Positions 13,780 through 36,709 of a stretch of DNA of 64,000 nt are shown here, piece after piece. Every line of letters begins with the position of its first letter. Position 1 is the stretch's first letter. The stretch spans positions 20,176,280 through 20,240,279 of the forward strand of contig JAAOOA010000027.1 of assembly GCA_012861695.1 (NCBI GenBank). The letters run 5' to 3'. The stretch is from Trematomus loennbergii. Taxonomy: Eukaryota; Chordata; Actinopteri; Perciformes; Nototheniidae. A model generated the notes under the pieces. That model saw only the letters and a program-made list of their open reading frames with translations, did not search any database and had not been told where the DNA came from. Both the position numbers and the translations under genes were made by a program.

Positions 13780-14385
13780 AGATTTGACCAAAGGATATTC
13801 TTTTAAGACCTGAAATGAATGGTCAAATGTTAAGATTTAATAGAATTACAGACGGCTTTAGTTATGCATAAAGCAAAAAACGGAATACTGCCAGAAAATA
13901 TACAAAATAAATGTGTTTTAATTTCAGAGGATGAGCATCATAGGAGGAAATTACATTTTAAGCATCAGTTTGCACGTACTACTTGAAAGCAGATGTGTGT
14001 CTCTGTAGTTGGCGTAAAGAAGTGGAATGCTTTACCGAATGATTTAAAGGGCTGAAAGAACATTTTTATGTTTAAGAAAATGTATAAAGAAAGCATATTT
14101 AGACAGTATGAAGTTGACTTTTGATTGTGTTCAATATTAGTAAGCAACTGTGACTGAAAGAATATTGCTTATTTTACTTTTAAATGGTTATTTCATTTTC
14201 TTTCTTTTTTTTGTAAGAAGGGGCAGGTAAAATAAGATGTTCTTCTCCCTGCTCCTTTCCACCATGCGCTAAGAAAAAAAACAACCAGTATAAGTGTACA
14301 TGTTTTGTAAAGTGTACAAGTTTTGTTTTAAAATAACTGCCATGTGTGGAATAAACAAATAAATAAAATAAAATAAAAAGACCAA
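13780..14385 (+). mobile_element. 5'-truncated LINE 3' end
   Basis: Degenerate coding of a reverse-transcriptase C-terminus (VGVKKWNALPNDLKG around 14010-14056) is followed by a 3' UTR and a tail of AAATAAA units at 14350-14381. This is an old, short CR1/L2-like insertion. The left boundary is uncertain. Confidence 0.5.
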
Positions 14386-16019
14386 TGTTTGACAAAGAGC
14401 ATATCCTCCTGTTCTCCAATACAAGGATTCAGTAGTGACATTTGGGTCACATATCCCGAGGCTTCATGTATTATAGATCAGAAACAAAGGACCAGATATA
14501 GGAAAACACATGTTGAGAACAACAACCTAATGTCTTAACCGTACCTACTTGTGTTTTATTTACGAGGTCACCGCTCACGGCTCTTTGTAACACAAGCCAG
14601 GCTTATTGCACTTTAATGCACTTTTATCCCTGCAGGCTGTACCTACCTCATTGGAAGAAGAAATTACAATGACATTCCTGCAGCCTCTTCAGCGGTCTCT
14701 GGATGTGGCCTCTACATTTAACTGTAAATTGCTTTACAAGAGGGCATAAAAGGTGTAGGTGTACAAGGTACTACAGGTATAAGATATCTCACTATTCTAA
14801 TAACAGGTATTTTGAGTAGTGTCAGGGTCTTTTCAATCTTAGGTAGGAAATAGTTGAATCCTTGAATATCAGCCAACGAGCACACCAGTCATCAGAAAAG
14901 CTGTCAAGGAAAGGAAAAAAAGGATTTAGCCAGCAGGCTACTGTTCAAAGCTGCCCGAACCACTTTATTTTCTTCACCACATTTGATCACAATAGATCAG
15001 TCATCAGACCTGTGCTCTTTGTTCCCATAATATCCACTCACTGATTCATATGATCTACATCTGTTGGCTTCAGAGTTGACACTGAACATACTTCGAACAC
15101 ATTTCATTAAAATGTCTCATTAACAATACTGCAGTTAACTCGTTTCCTATTTCATATGAAGGGTTTAATGTTCACATGAGATCAAAATGAATACTGGCAA
15201 AAAAAAGTCGAGATTCTGACAGCCACATTTCCATTCAGCTGGTTGTTTGCCTTTTCCAGTAAGACTATTGTCACAAGCGGTTGGTTCTGAAAATCAAAGT
15301 CGTTAGGAATTCATTGAATTGTCTATTGTGTATTGAATACTAATGATCCACAGAACAAAAGAGAATACACTACAGCACAGACTGGATGTGGTGATGCAAA
15401 AGCAAGTGGCACAAATTGGTTCTCACACTCAGGCTTTCATCCACATAGGATTGTGTGTCTTCACGCAACAAGTATGTAATAGGCTTAACAGATCACAGCG
15501 GAAAGATCCTGCGTCCTGAGCCTAAGCCAGTCTTGAAGGCAATTACATCCACAATGCCTTCGCACCGCACAGGAGGAGGACGGACAGAGAGAAGATGAGG
15601 TGGAGGGGGGGGGGGGGCTGATGGTTAAAGCCTTCATCGCTGTCACACATTCCCTCTCTGCGGCTGTCAGTCTCATGTGACTCCAGAGAGGAAAGATTGT
15701 TCATTTCAATATCCAAACAAGGAACTGAGAGGCGCCAAACATGACCAACACATCAGCCTAAAGTCATTTAGGCCCAGACAGGTGACGAGTTTCCCTGAGG
15801 CACATACAATAGGCCGACCTGTCAAGGTCCATATTTCAACTCTGCAGCCTGTCAGAGCCATTTTCCTGCGGGCAGAGCACTCTTAAACATTTTCTACATC
15901 TGCAAACCTGTCTGTCCCTATAGTGTATTAATGTAAAACTGACACTTAAACCTGCAGCAGCACAGTATGCGGAGACAGGAAGTACAAGTTGGGACTTTAA
16001 CTCGTTTTATACGCCACCT
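14386..16019. other. no gene seen
   Basis: Short open frames only, plus a 13-G run at 15605. Confidence 0.55.
15605..15617 (+). repeat. poly-G run (13 G)
   Basis: Thirteen consecutive G bases. The length is likely unreliable. Confidence 0.9.
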
Positions 16020-16485
16020 AAAGAAATAGTTTGAGAAAAACGCTTCTTTGATTTCCTGCAGATATATTTCAGACCCCGCTGTCATGTATGTAACGTAGAT
16101 ATCTATCTGGAGTCGCAGTTGTTTAGCTTTGCTTAGCATGCAGACTATACCTTCACTTTGAGCAGTAACCAGGCAACCAGAGGCGATTTCAGGAAGTTAC
16201 TGTGCACAGCTGGATTGTTCCTCAACATAAGTCCCTCCCAGTACCCTTTTTGTTTTATGCAATGGATTAAACAAACTCAATTCACCATGTTCGTACTTTA
16301 AAATGTGCTAGTAGGTGGATTTTTTATCTTTGAATAGAGTTCGGCTAGCTGTTTGGCTTTGTGTTAAGCTAAGAGCTCATATTTAAAAGGGACTGATCTG
16401 ACGATGGTATCTTCCTCTCTAACTCTCAGCAAGAAAGCCAACAACTTATTCCCCAAATGTCCAACTGCTGCCTTAAATTAGGATG
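16020..16485 (-). repeat. dispersed teleost repeat
   Basis: On the minus strand the copy begins GACATTTGGGGAATAAGTTG and then TGGCTTTCTTGCTGAGAG, a frequent teleost interspersed repeat start, with 'TTTAGCTTAACACAAAGCC'-like interior motifs. Related fragments appear near 45040-45140, 47160-47220 and 49140-49260. Confidence 0.45.
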
Positions 16486-19262
16486 CTAATTTTAACAACC
16501 GCACCTTAGTCGGCACAGAACCCTATAAAAGGGGGAAACTAAAACATATTGAGGCAGCTCATTTTGTTAATCTATAAACAACCGCAGAGCATCCTCGCTA
16601 CAGAAACTCTCTGATTTCTTTATAGCGTGAGCCACAGGGAGTTACAGCCACAGTGTGTGCCAGTTTGGACCAATCAGCCGCTCCGTCTCCTCCACCAAGA
16701 TTTAATGTTCTGCAATCGGACTCAAAATGATAATGAATTTACGGTCACCAGAGAATAAGGCTTGCTATATGCTGAGAATAGTTTATTTTAATTGACACAG
16801 CGCAATGAAGCAGGTAGTTCAAACAAAGCAGGAAGACAACAGCTACAAGCAGACTGAGTGGTGTAGTGCCAGCAAGCATCAAGGGATCGCTTATAGGCCT
16901 GGCTTACAATAACTACCTCATAATGTTAGAGAGACAGAAAGGGAGAGCAGCAGATACCGGTGCCAGAAAACATTTTCCACACACAGTTTGGCTCCGTTTC
17001 ATCTGCTCTTGTTCTCTGCTTCACTGCATCTGTAAAGGATCACCTAAAACAACAAGAGGCACAGAGCACACTTGTTGTGGGTCTTGTGTATCATTCTCTC
17101 TTAGACTATTTTAAATGCAGGATAGCTTACACCTGACTGACTTTAATGCAGTAAACCTTTGCCTTTGAATGTCAGATATTAAAAGGTTTAAGCTTAAAAA
17201 CACCCTGATGCCCTCAGTAGAAAATACAGGTAAATAAAGGTCTAGAAAATGTCAGAAATAATGCAATTCAGTACAAAAGGTGTTGTCTAGCGCTGAATAA
17301 TTAGTGGATTAATCTACTAAAAGATCAACAGAAACATAATCTATTCTGATAATCCACTGGCTGTTGTCATTTGTTCTGCAGAAAAAATACAAAAAATTAT
17401 TTGAATTACACACATCTCTTGTTTTTCTAAATCTTTTTTCAATCCTATTAAATAGTCAGCTGAACATCTTAAAGTTTGAAGTGCTGCCTGGGGAAAACAA
17501 GCAAGTTTCATTTGGATTATTTGTTTCATTATTTACCCAACAAGGACCAGGCAGAAAAAACATTAGTCTCAAAGAGAGAAAATATGATTTATGGCAGATT
17601 TAGCTCTTAGCTAATTACCATCTGCAGCCTCTGGACAGGAACACACAAAACCCTCAACAGACGCTAAAATCATTACGACGTCTCTATCACACTAGCAAAT
17701 ATAATTGATTTCAATACAAAAAAAAACTTGAATCATGGTGAAATCAATGTTGACAAGACTGGTTGCTCAATATCCTTTTTTGCAACATGGAAAACGAGTG
17801 AAAGTCTGTTAATAACATGCTTGATGGTTGTAAATGAAATGTTAGATTGTGCAAATGCAGTTCACATCAGGCATCTTTACTGTAATACTGTCATATGCTG
17901 AAAAAATATCCCCTAACAAACAATAGTTCTCTTGAATTGGGGTTGGCATTTTTTCATATTTCAAGACATTTTATGAATAAAACCATCTATTGACTTTGTA
18001 AATCGTAACTGAAATATTCGTTACAGCCGTAGAGTGGCCTTCACATGTTTTGTTTGACATATGTTATTTGTAATATTGAGATCACAGGCCACTGTAATGC
18101 CTTCCATTTCCTTGTGTTTTTCCAAACAACACTCTTCAAAACCTAAATATATCAAATTAGTCATCATATATGACAAAGAAAACAGCAAATACTAAGTAGG
18201 GACCAGAGATTGCTTGGCATGAATCTTTAATGACTGCTCGTCATGAGGGGTGATAGTAGTATGGAGACACCCAAACACTCACCTGAGTATACTAACTGCT
18301 TTTCAGAATGAATTGAAAGTTGACTAGAAAGCAGCCAATTCCCTCCAAAAAGAATATCATCTCACCCTCTCCATTTGTCTATCTGTCTCTGCTCTCTCAA
18401 GCTTCCTCTATATTCTCTATTCAGGAGACACCCAAGTCATTTGAGATTGGGGAATCCTGCCTGCCCCTCCGCCTGCCAATAAGGAGAACCTGTGTTCGCT
18501 GAGGGGTGGTGAGTGTTGGCAGGTAGGAGAAGGGAAGATGGATGCTTTAAATGCCGCCCTATACTGTCTGCGGGCAGAAACAGTATAGTCTAGGTAATCA
18601 CTTCAGACTTACAATGTATTCCCATGATTACATAAAACCTGAGGTAATACTCAGAGCAACAGATAGGAGGAAGCTGTTACCCGTCACTGAATATAAACAC
18701 ATGGTAAGCCCAGTATGTCACTCTTTAGTCATTTCAGTTCTTTATACAGATTCAAATATACAGTAATGGGCAGACATTTTGAGCAGGAAATGAACAGGTA
18801 AAAATAGTATCACTAATGACGAGTGCAGCCCCAATTAATGTTATTAACTACACCTGTGGTGTTACTTTTTATAATTTTCAAGGCTATATGAACATTTCAT
18901 ACAATAGCCAGCATAAGACATTGAGTGAAATTTGTATAACATGGAAACAGGCTAACTAATGTAGCTCTCCAGGCTCTCCAACAACACATTTCACAACCAT
19001 TGCACAATGTATATCGCTATATGTAGGCCAATGTAGTTATACATTTAACAAACACATTGCAACAAAAAAACGCATAGCTAGTTTTATTTTGAAGTCCGTT
19101 TATTTTTCGCTTGTTTTGACCACAGGAGGGTGCATTTTGGCAGGAAGCCTTGCATTCTAAATTATTAGTTTTAATTGAAAATGTCAGCCCAATAAAGTAT
19201 AGTTATCAAACAATTGTTATTTTAAACAATCGCCACGCTGGTATAGTTTTGACAACACTTAC
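16486..19262. other. no gene seen
   Basis: Mostly AT-rich. A repeat-like fragment at 17290-17390 (AATTAGTGGATTAATCTACT) belongs to a common teleost dispersed family. No downstream exon for the candidate at 19263-19440 could be found. Confidence 0.55.
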
Positions 19263-19440
19263 CACTGTTTTGAAGATGTTTCCAGGGTCTTGGAGGAAGA
19301 ACTTCACCACCTGAAACATGAAAATAACCCGTTTCCCTCTTTGTTTTCTTATTACGATTTTCTTGAAGTTGGCACTTTATGGCCCGTCTCCCAGGAAACA
19401 TGTTAATTGAGACTTTTTCCGCCACTTGAACTAAATTGTG
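19263..19440 (-). CDS. candidate first exon of an unidentified minus-strand gene
   Basis: Downstream of an ETS/CRE promoter motif, the minus strand is open from 19425 to a perfect splice donor (AGTG|GTAAGTG) ending the exon at 19263 in phase 1. The first in-frame ATG begins MFPGRRAIKCQLQENRNKKT and the reading goes on to TGYFHVSGGEVLPPRPWK. An upstream in-frame GTG is unlikely to be used. The basic start and lack of membrane segments suggest a soluble or nuclear product. I do not recognise it. Transcription runs toward the position where septin9 is expected, so an alternative septin9 first exon or an independent small gene are both possible. No matching second exon was found to the left. Confidence 0.35.
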
Positions 19441-19475
19441 AAAACCGGAAGTGACGTTTCTTCTTGTTTATATTA
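19440..19475 (-). promoter_or_regulatory. ETS plus CRE-like promoter motif
   Basis: CCGGAAGTGACGT at about 19446-19458 combines an ETS/GABP site (CCGGAAGT) with a CRE half-site (TGACG), a combination typical of TATA-less vertebrate housekeeping promoters. It is just upstream, on the minus strand, of an open segment with a perfect donor. Confidence 0.45.
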
Positions 19476-22400
19476 CGCAACACTTACCGCCAACAAATCT
19501 GTATTCTATTAACCTTATCCCAAAGGTAATGGTTAATGGTGTTGGCAATGCCTATTTACAAAAAGTCATCATTAGGTAGGCCTAATCATTAAATGCCTAA
19601 CACTGCACTGTCATTTTTAAACTTATATTTTATACCTATATTATTCTATTTTAGCTTGTTTTATTTATATTTTATTCTCTTCGTTTCTTAATGACTTAAT
19701 GAAGTCCTTTTATAATGTGATTCCATTGCACTATATCTCAAATATATTTCGTTTTTGTTTTTCGTGTTGAAAGGTTCTCTATAAATACATTTGCTTTGCC
19801 TTAGAATCACATTAATTAATTCATCTTTAAAAAATATTACTTTTTGTTTCTGCTGGTTTTCACAACAGCATTGACTTTCATGCATTAGATATTTTAAAAC
19901 CTGTTTACAAGCAATCCATATTGCAAGATTGCCAAAGATACACTTCAAGTTTGGTATTCTGTCCAAACAAGCCATGGATAAATGTGTGTCCTCACTGAAA
20001 CATTTAAGGAGGGCAGGCCCATAATGACCTTCACACTGCAGCGCCCATTTAGAGTGAGAGGAATGGAAATGTCAACTATAGAAGTCAGTGAGCCAAGAAA
20101 ACATCACAGAACTAAAACTGGTCTGATGTCCGGAAACCGATAAAAACAACATGTGACGTTAGCAGAGTCTTGACAGTTCTTTGCAAATGAGGGCAGTGCT
20201 CAGAAATTGGCCTAAATTGAAGCTAGATTGATGGTCTCTCTTGTTGCGGAGAAAATCGATGTGATACAATATGAGAGTTAGTATGAAGCATCAGAGATAA
20301 ATAGACGTGACTGTATCTATTTGTTTGTGGACATATTAATCAGGCCCAGTAGTACATCAAGTCAGAAAATGAATTTTAGCCCAGCCGATATGAGATTAGT
20401 TAAATAGACAGGCCCACAACTCAGATGGAGGAGGCATTAAACATTTAATGTTTTCCAGGTTGCACAAATCACATTAAAACAGGGCCTCGATTCAAGCTGC
20501 ATATTTGTGCATGCAAAACATCCCGGACAAAGTTTCTTTTCAAGTGTGTCAAGCCTCCTAAAAATAATTTAGTGCACACTAATCCAGATCTCTCTCCTTT
20601 TTAATTAGTGGGAAGGTCAGGATTGTCAGATGAAGCGAATGAAATACAGGCTTAAGTTTTAATGAAGATACACACTGCAGTAAGACTCACAACACATTCC
20701 CTGATTGTAAACAAATAAAAAGTTGTACAAATATCCATCCATCATTTGAATGGGTGAAGTTGGAATATATTGTTTGGTTTTGAACACTTTATGTTTTATT
20801 ATTTCACCTTGGAATCAGAAAAAGGGTATAGACATGGGGAAGAAAAAGTCATTATTTTGCAAAATACAACCTGTTTGGCATTTGTGAGATGTAAATATAA
20901 AAATAACAGCCGCATGCTGATTTTCCCTACGCCTGTCTCTGGAGTTTCTGAGTGAAACGTATTCATTATCATGTTCATATTCCCAGGGAGGGCTGGGATG
21001 TTTATATCTGTAACAAGAAGACTGAGACTATTTCAGCAGCACATTATCAATGCAGATCTCCTCCTCTGTCTGCGGTGCCCACCAAAGAATTAAGAGATCT
21101 GCTGTTCCTGTTTGCAGTATTATACAAAATCTTAATTGACTGATTTTCCAGTCTCGCATATCAGCGGTCAGACAGTTTATGAGGCAGATTAGATGAAGAG
21201 ACAAGTTTCTCAGGGATTTAGCTGGGAGTAAATCTTAAGGCTACTTTCTTCTGAGACAAATTCCAGATAACCATCTATGTATCATATCTGTGATGATGAG
21301 CGCAACCAAAAGGATAACAGTGAGGAGATGGGAAAATGTAGCTCTCCTCAGGAACGATATCTTTATGAATAACTGTTTGGACAGAAGCGGAAAGTTATAT
21401 TGCATTTGGGGGGGCTGATAACAAAACGTTTTAGCTTATTATAAGTATTATCCACAGGATTAGTAACAATATGGAATCTCTTTTAAATCCATTAAGATAA
21501 TCTGCACACCAAATACCAGGTTTAAAGCAGTTTGTATATGTAAAATACATTCAATACAAAGACGTCCAGGGACTCAACAGCATATGCATTTGTCACAAAA
21601 TCTACAAAAATGACCTCTTTATCCATGATTGTTGAAGCTAGTTGGTATTGGTTACTTCAAATCTAATGAGATTAACAACACCAGTACATATCCACTTATT
21701 TGTGCAAACATTTATCCATCTGGTTTGAACAAAATAGTGAAAAAGGGGTCAATCTGAATTGATATCTGATGGATTGCCATGACATTTTCTAAAGGCATTC
21801 ATGGTCCTCACAGTATCCTAATGACTTTGGTGATTCCATGACTTTCCCTCTTGCGCCACCGTGAGTTTATCATTTCTTTCTTTTCAAAGTTAAATGTCAA
21901 AGATGGATTGCCTTTCAATTTGGTCGAGGGAGATCTTTGTTAATGTAGCCATTGAAATCCAGACATTTTTGGATTCCTTACAACATAAAATCACACATTC
22001 ATTAATGTTACACTTTCAATTTGAAGCCCCGGCTTTACAGTTCTAGTTTTTACCATTTTCCACCAGAGTGAGCCATTGTCCCTGATGCCTTATGGGGCAA
22101 ACATGCTCATTTCCAGGTTTTCTGCACCATATTATAAAATACATCATAATCAATATTGTGCTCATCATTGAGATATATCAGACTGTGTAAAATCACTATC
22201 AAACTAATCCAATTTGAGTGCCTCTCAAAACTAGTAGCATTAGGTAAACAAACTTGCATTTAAAGGTTTAACATAAAACATAGAAATATTTTGCAGGCAT
22301 GATCAGGGCTAAGGTTTGTTAAAAGATATAACTCAATGAAAGGGAAAATATATATTGACAAATCACTTCATGTCAGTTTTTTGACGACATGTTTGTCCTC

Positions 22401-23348
22401 TAAGAATATCAGAGCAACTTTTTTAAGGTGAGGCAAAAGGGTTAAGAACAACAGTTTTTGTTGATCAATAATAAATAATGCGGCCATAAATCATCTCCAT
22501 GGCTGTAGGTCAGCGACCATCCGTCCTCCACAAGGTGGTGTCAGGTAAACCATGCAGGTGGATACATTATAAGGTGATGCATTATTTAAGAGCACTCGAT
22601 TTACTTACCAAACTTTGTTGTTACTTCAACAGACCTTGTTTTTCAACCCTGTGAATGCCAGGGAATTAATTCAGCCTTAAACGACCAAACTGCTTTGGAA
22701 GAGCAGGTTTTATTAGCAATTTAGATGTATAAGAGAAAAAAGGGCTACTATTTACATGGACAATGTGTGTCTTGGGAGGTCATTAGAGCAGACTGATTAA
22801 TTCTGTAAATAAGCTTTCTGGCAAAGTCACTGCACTTCTTCTCTCAGACAACCGGGACATGCCAGGAAGAACTTTTCAGAAAACTCAATCTACCTAACTT
22901 TCTGTTATTATTGTGTTGTGATATGCAGCAGCATGACACACATTTGCAAACCAAGGGAAACAACCAACACAAGGAAATTTAATTAAGCTTTTGCTGGAAG
23001 CATCTGATAAGTTCATGGAAATTAAAGTTTTATGCAAATCTGTTGTCTGCCTGGACCTGTGCCCGATTACGAGACGCTGCACTATATTGCATTGGAATTA
23101 GCATCCCCAGAAAATTCAACAGCTCTGCCTAACAAGCCCAAACAGCAACATGACACGCGCAGAATATTTTAAAAAAAGATTTCATATTATCTGCATGCTC
23201 TTAACATCTCGCCTATTGCTGTAAAAATGATTAATAAACCATTGTTCCAGCAAAATTACTTCCCCACTGCGTCTCCCGCACAGCAGTTATTGTTTTCTCA
23301 AAATGTAATATAAAGACACACATCAATATTAATGCTTGTGATAAATTC
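19476..23348. other. no gene seen; possible conserved non-coding blocks
   Basis: Unique, homeodomain-motif-rich stretches (for example TTTTTAATTAGTGG near 20600; TTTAATTAAGCTTTTGC near 22980) look like candidate enhancers but were judged by eye only. A dispersed repeat covers about 21720-22110. Confidence 0.4.
21720..22110 (+). repeat. dispersed teleost repeat
   Basis: GGATTGCCATGACATTTTC, ATTCATGGTCCTCACAG and CTTTGGTGATTCCATGACTT with TTGCGCCACC form the pattern of a common teleost interspersed repeat. The boundaries are approximate. Confidence 0.4.
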
Positions 23349-23900
23349 TTTATTTAAACAACACTTCTTACAATTTCTTCGAAGGACAGACAAAGTGTGA
23401 GGGGAAATGCATGTGGAGAGTACACTGCAGATTTCAGAGGACTCTGACATCTTGTGGGCAATACAAGCAACTTCAGGGACAGGCGCTGTGTGCATTGTAC
23501 AGAAACCTACATTTAATTGTATGTAAAAATCAAATGTTGCTTAAATTAATCCAGCAGATGTTTTGGACACATGAAACTACAATTCAAGATATTGGCACTG
23601 TGCATTGTTTCTGTTATAATGTACACTATTATTCAACTTAGTCATCATATGGGATGGAAACTTATAAATACATGATCCCCTACCAATAATACTGTATTGA
23701 CCCATCTTAAAAAACAAAAAAAAACATTTATTTATTCAAAACATTTGACATAATACTCTCCTCACCCTCAGTTGTTAGATCAAGTTGTCATTAGTGAGTG
23801 TGAGTGTAAGGCTGCCTCTCTCTGGAGGCATAAGGCACAGTTTGAGTAAGATGTCACTAGGTTAAGGTCCCTGCTGTCGGTGGCAGCTGGCGGGCAGATG
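23349..23900 (-). terminator. sec14l1: sec14l1 3' UTR with polyadenylation signals
   Basis: Downstream of the intended stop, AATAAA hexamers occur on the minus strand at 23731-23736 (overlapping one at 23727-23732) and at 23349-23354. Either may end the transcript. The second lies in an AT-rich stretch after about 370 bases of unremarkable sequence. Confidence 0.45.
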
Positions 23901-34926
<11,026 letters not shown>

Positions 34927-35336
34927 GTTGACGCCGTTTCACAGGAAGCTTCTGTTAGATAACCACACAGACCCTATCATGACTCAGCGAAAATACACAC
35001 ATTAAAACAGCATGACAGTAATTTCCATGAGTTACATTCTATCTATGGTACAGTGTGACTGTTGTAAACACATTACATTACATTTACAGCAGCTGAGTAA
35101 AGTCTCAAAGGAAAAAAATACTTTCACGTGACCTTTTTTATGATACTGCAGATTCGTGTTAAAAGGTAGAAGAAGAAAACAATAGGAGCCACCAGTTAGC
35201 ATCTTTAGGCTACATAGTATCAATAATTAATGAGAATAGATTGATACCGAGTTTACAAACTATACTCGGACATGGAGTACTCTTTTGGTTAGTGAATACG
35301 GCCTGAGAAGCGAAACAAAAAAGAAACTTGACTTAC

Positions 35337-35420
35337 AGCACTCTTGAATCCTGGCTTCTTAATGTATGGTGCGTCACTGTTTCTCTCCAACTCTCTGTGT
35401 ATTATCCATACTGACAGCTG
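35337..35420 (-). other. sec14l1: candidate sec14l1 5' UTR exon
   Basis: A consensus donor (AGTGCT|GTAAGTC) sits at 35331-35340 on the minus strand, about 390 bases upstream of the first coding exon, which itself has an acceptor before the ATG. A non-coding first exon must therefore exist upstream, and this is the best-placed donor. The 5' boundary is a guess; no TATA box is obvious. Confidence 0.4.
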
Positions 35421-35858
35421 GCAAGGGAAAGAAGTAAGCTAGTTTTCTAATTTTGTAAACACGAGAAATGAAAACTACAGATGGTCCATCCGTTAGTCTG
35501 AAGCACAGTCTCCGCCTTCTTTTAGACAAACAGGAAGTCCGTAACACTCTTTTGTTCCAAACCATCGGACGCTTTATTGTGAAAGGACACACTGACGTAT
35601 TTCTAACATGCAGTATCAAGTAATGAACTTAAACACAATTTTGAAGTAATTGTACTTTACTTGAGCATTTTATGCTATTTTGTTCGTCTTCTACTCCACT
35701 ACAATGAAGAGGTAAATTGTTTTTTGAAGGTCATAATTGCATTCATTATAACATTAAACTTGTTTTGATTTAGACATTACATTTGGCAGTTATTTCTACA
35801 TATAACTTTGACATATTAACAGTCACTACACTGATTTTGCACAAATAAAACCAATCAA

Positions 35859-36269
35859 TTAAAGGTGGGGTAGGTAAGTTTGAGAAACCGGCTCGGTGTA
35901 TTTAAAAATACACTTTTTGTTATATTCCATGGAATGCTCTTAACATCCCGATAGCAATGAATATCTTAAGTGATTTGACAAAAAATCCATAAAAAAATGT
36001 CATCTGTGGAAGCCGTAGTACTGTAAAAAGCACGACCAATCATTTTAGCCGGCCCGGCTAAAATAACTGGATGGCCTACCTGCCCGTCAGCCTTCCATCT
36101 GTGCACAAACTTATCTCGTGCCCTCATTGGTCATGTGCGCGTTCGTGTGTGTTGGAGGAGGGGCTCTGTAAGGAAGTCTGAAGGAAGTGGCAGATTTTCT
36201 CCGGTTGTGTATTTTCAAATTCCAGCGCACTGGAGCTGGTTTCTCCAAAATCACCTACCCCACCTTTAA
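35859..36269 (+). mobile_element. TTAA-flanked MITE 'AGGTGGGGTAGGT', copy A
   Basis: Termini AGGTGGGGTAGGT and ACCTACCCCACCT are inverted repeats flanked by TTAA (35859-35862, 36266-36269). A 23-base perfect palindrome around 36042-36064 (arms ATTTTAGCCGG) marks the centre. No ORF. It lies about 450 bases upstream of the candidate sec14l1 first exon. TTAA suggests piggyBac-like mobilisation, although TTAA could also be part of the terminus. Confidence 0.75.
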
Positions 36270-36709
36270 TTAAAATGTTTCACCTTCAAAATATTGCTGA
36301 TCATCCGTTCTTGAGGTCATGATGGAAATTAAGATTCCAATAATGAAACACGCAACTGAAGACATATTATGTTTGACTAAAGACAGCCAAATATAATTTG
36401 TTGTATTAGATGTGTATAGCTGCTTAGCAATTGTTCTTCACATTGTAGTAGGTGTTAATATAAAGTTTCATTTATACATTAACATTCAATTATTGGCCTC
36501 ATTGTGCCTTTCTAGTCCTCTGAAGTGTGTTGTATTATTAACATCTCTCTAGTTTTTCAGGATCAAAAATGTGCTGTATCACATTGATGTGCAGTTCTCT
36601 ATGCATAAGCATGCAGTGAAAAAAGACTGACAGCGTTGCAACAACATCTAACGTTTTATCCAGGGACACTTTCTTGTCAAGGTATCTCCGTCTCTTTACT
36701 GCCTCACAG

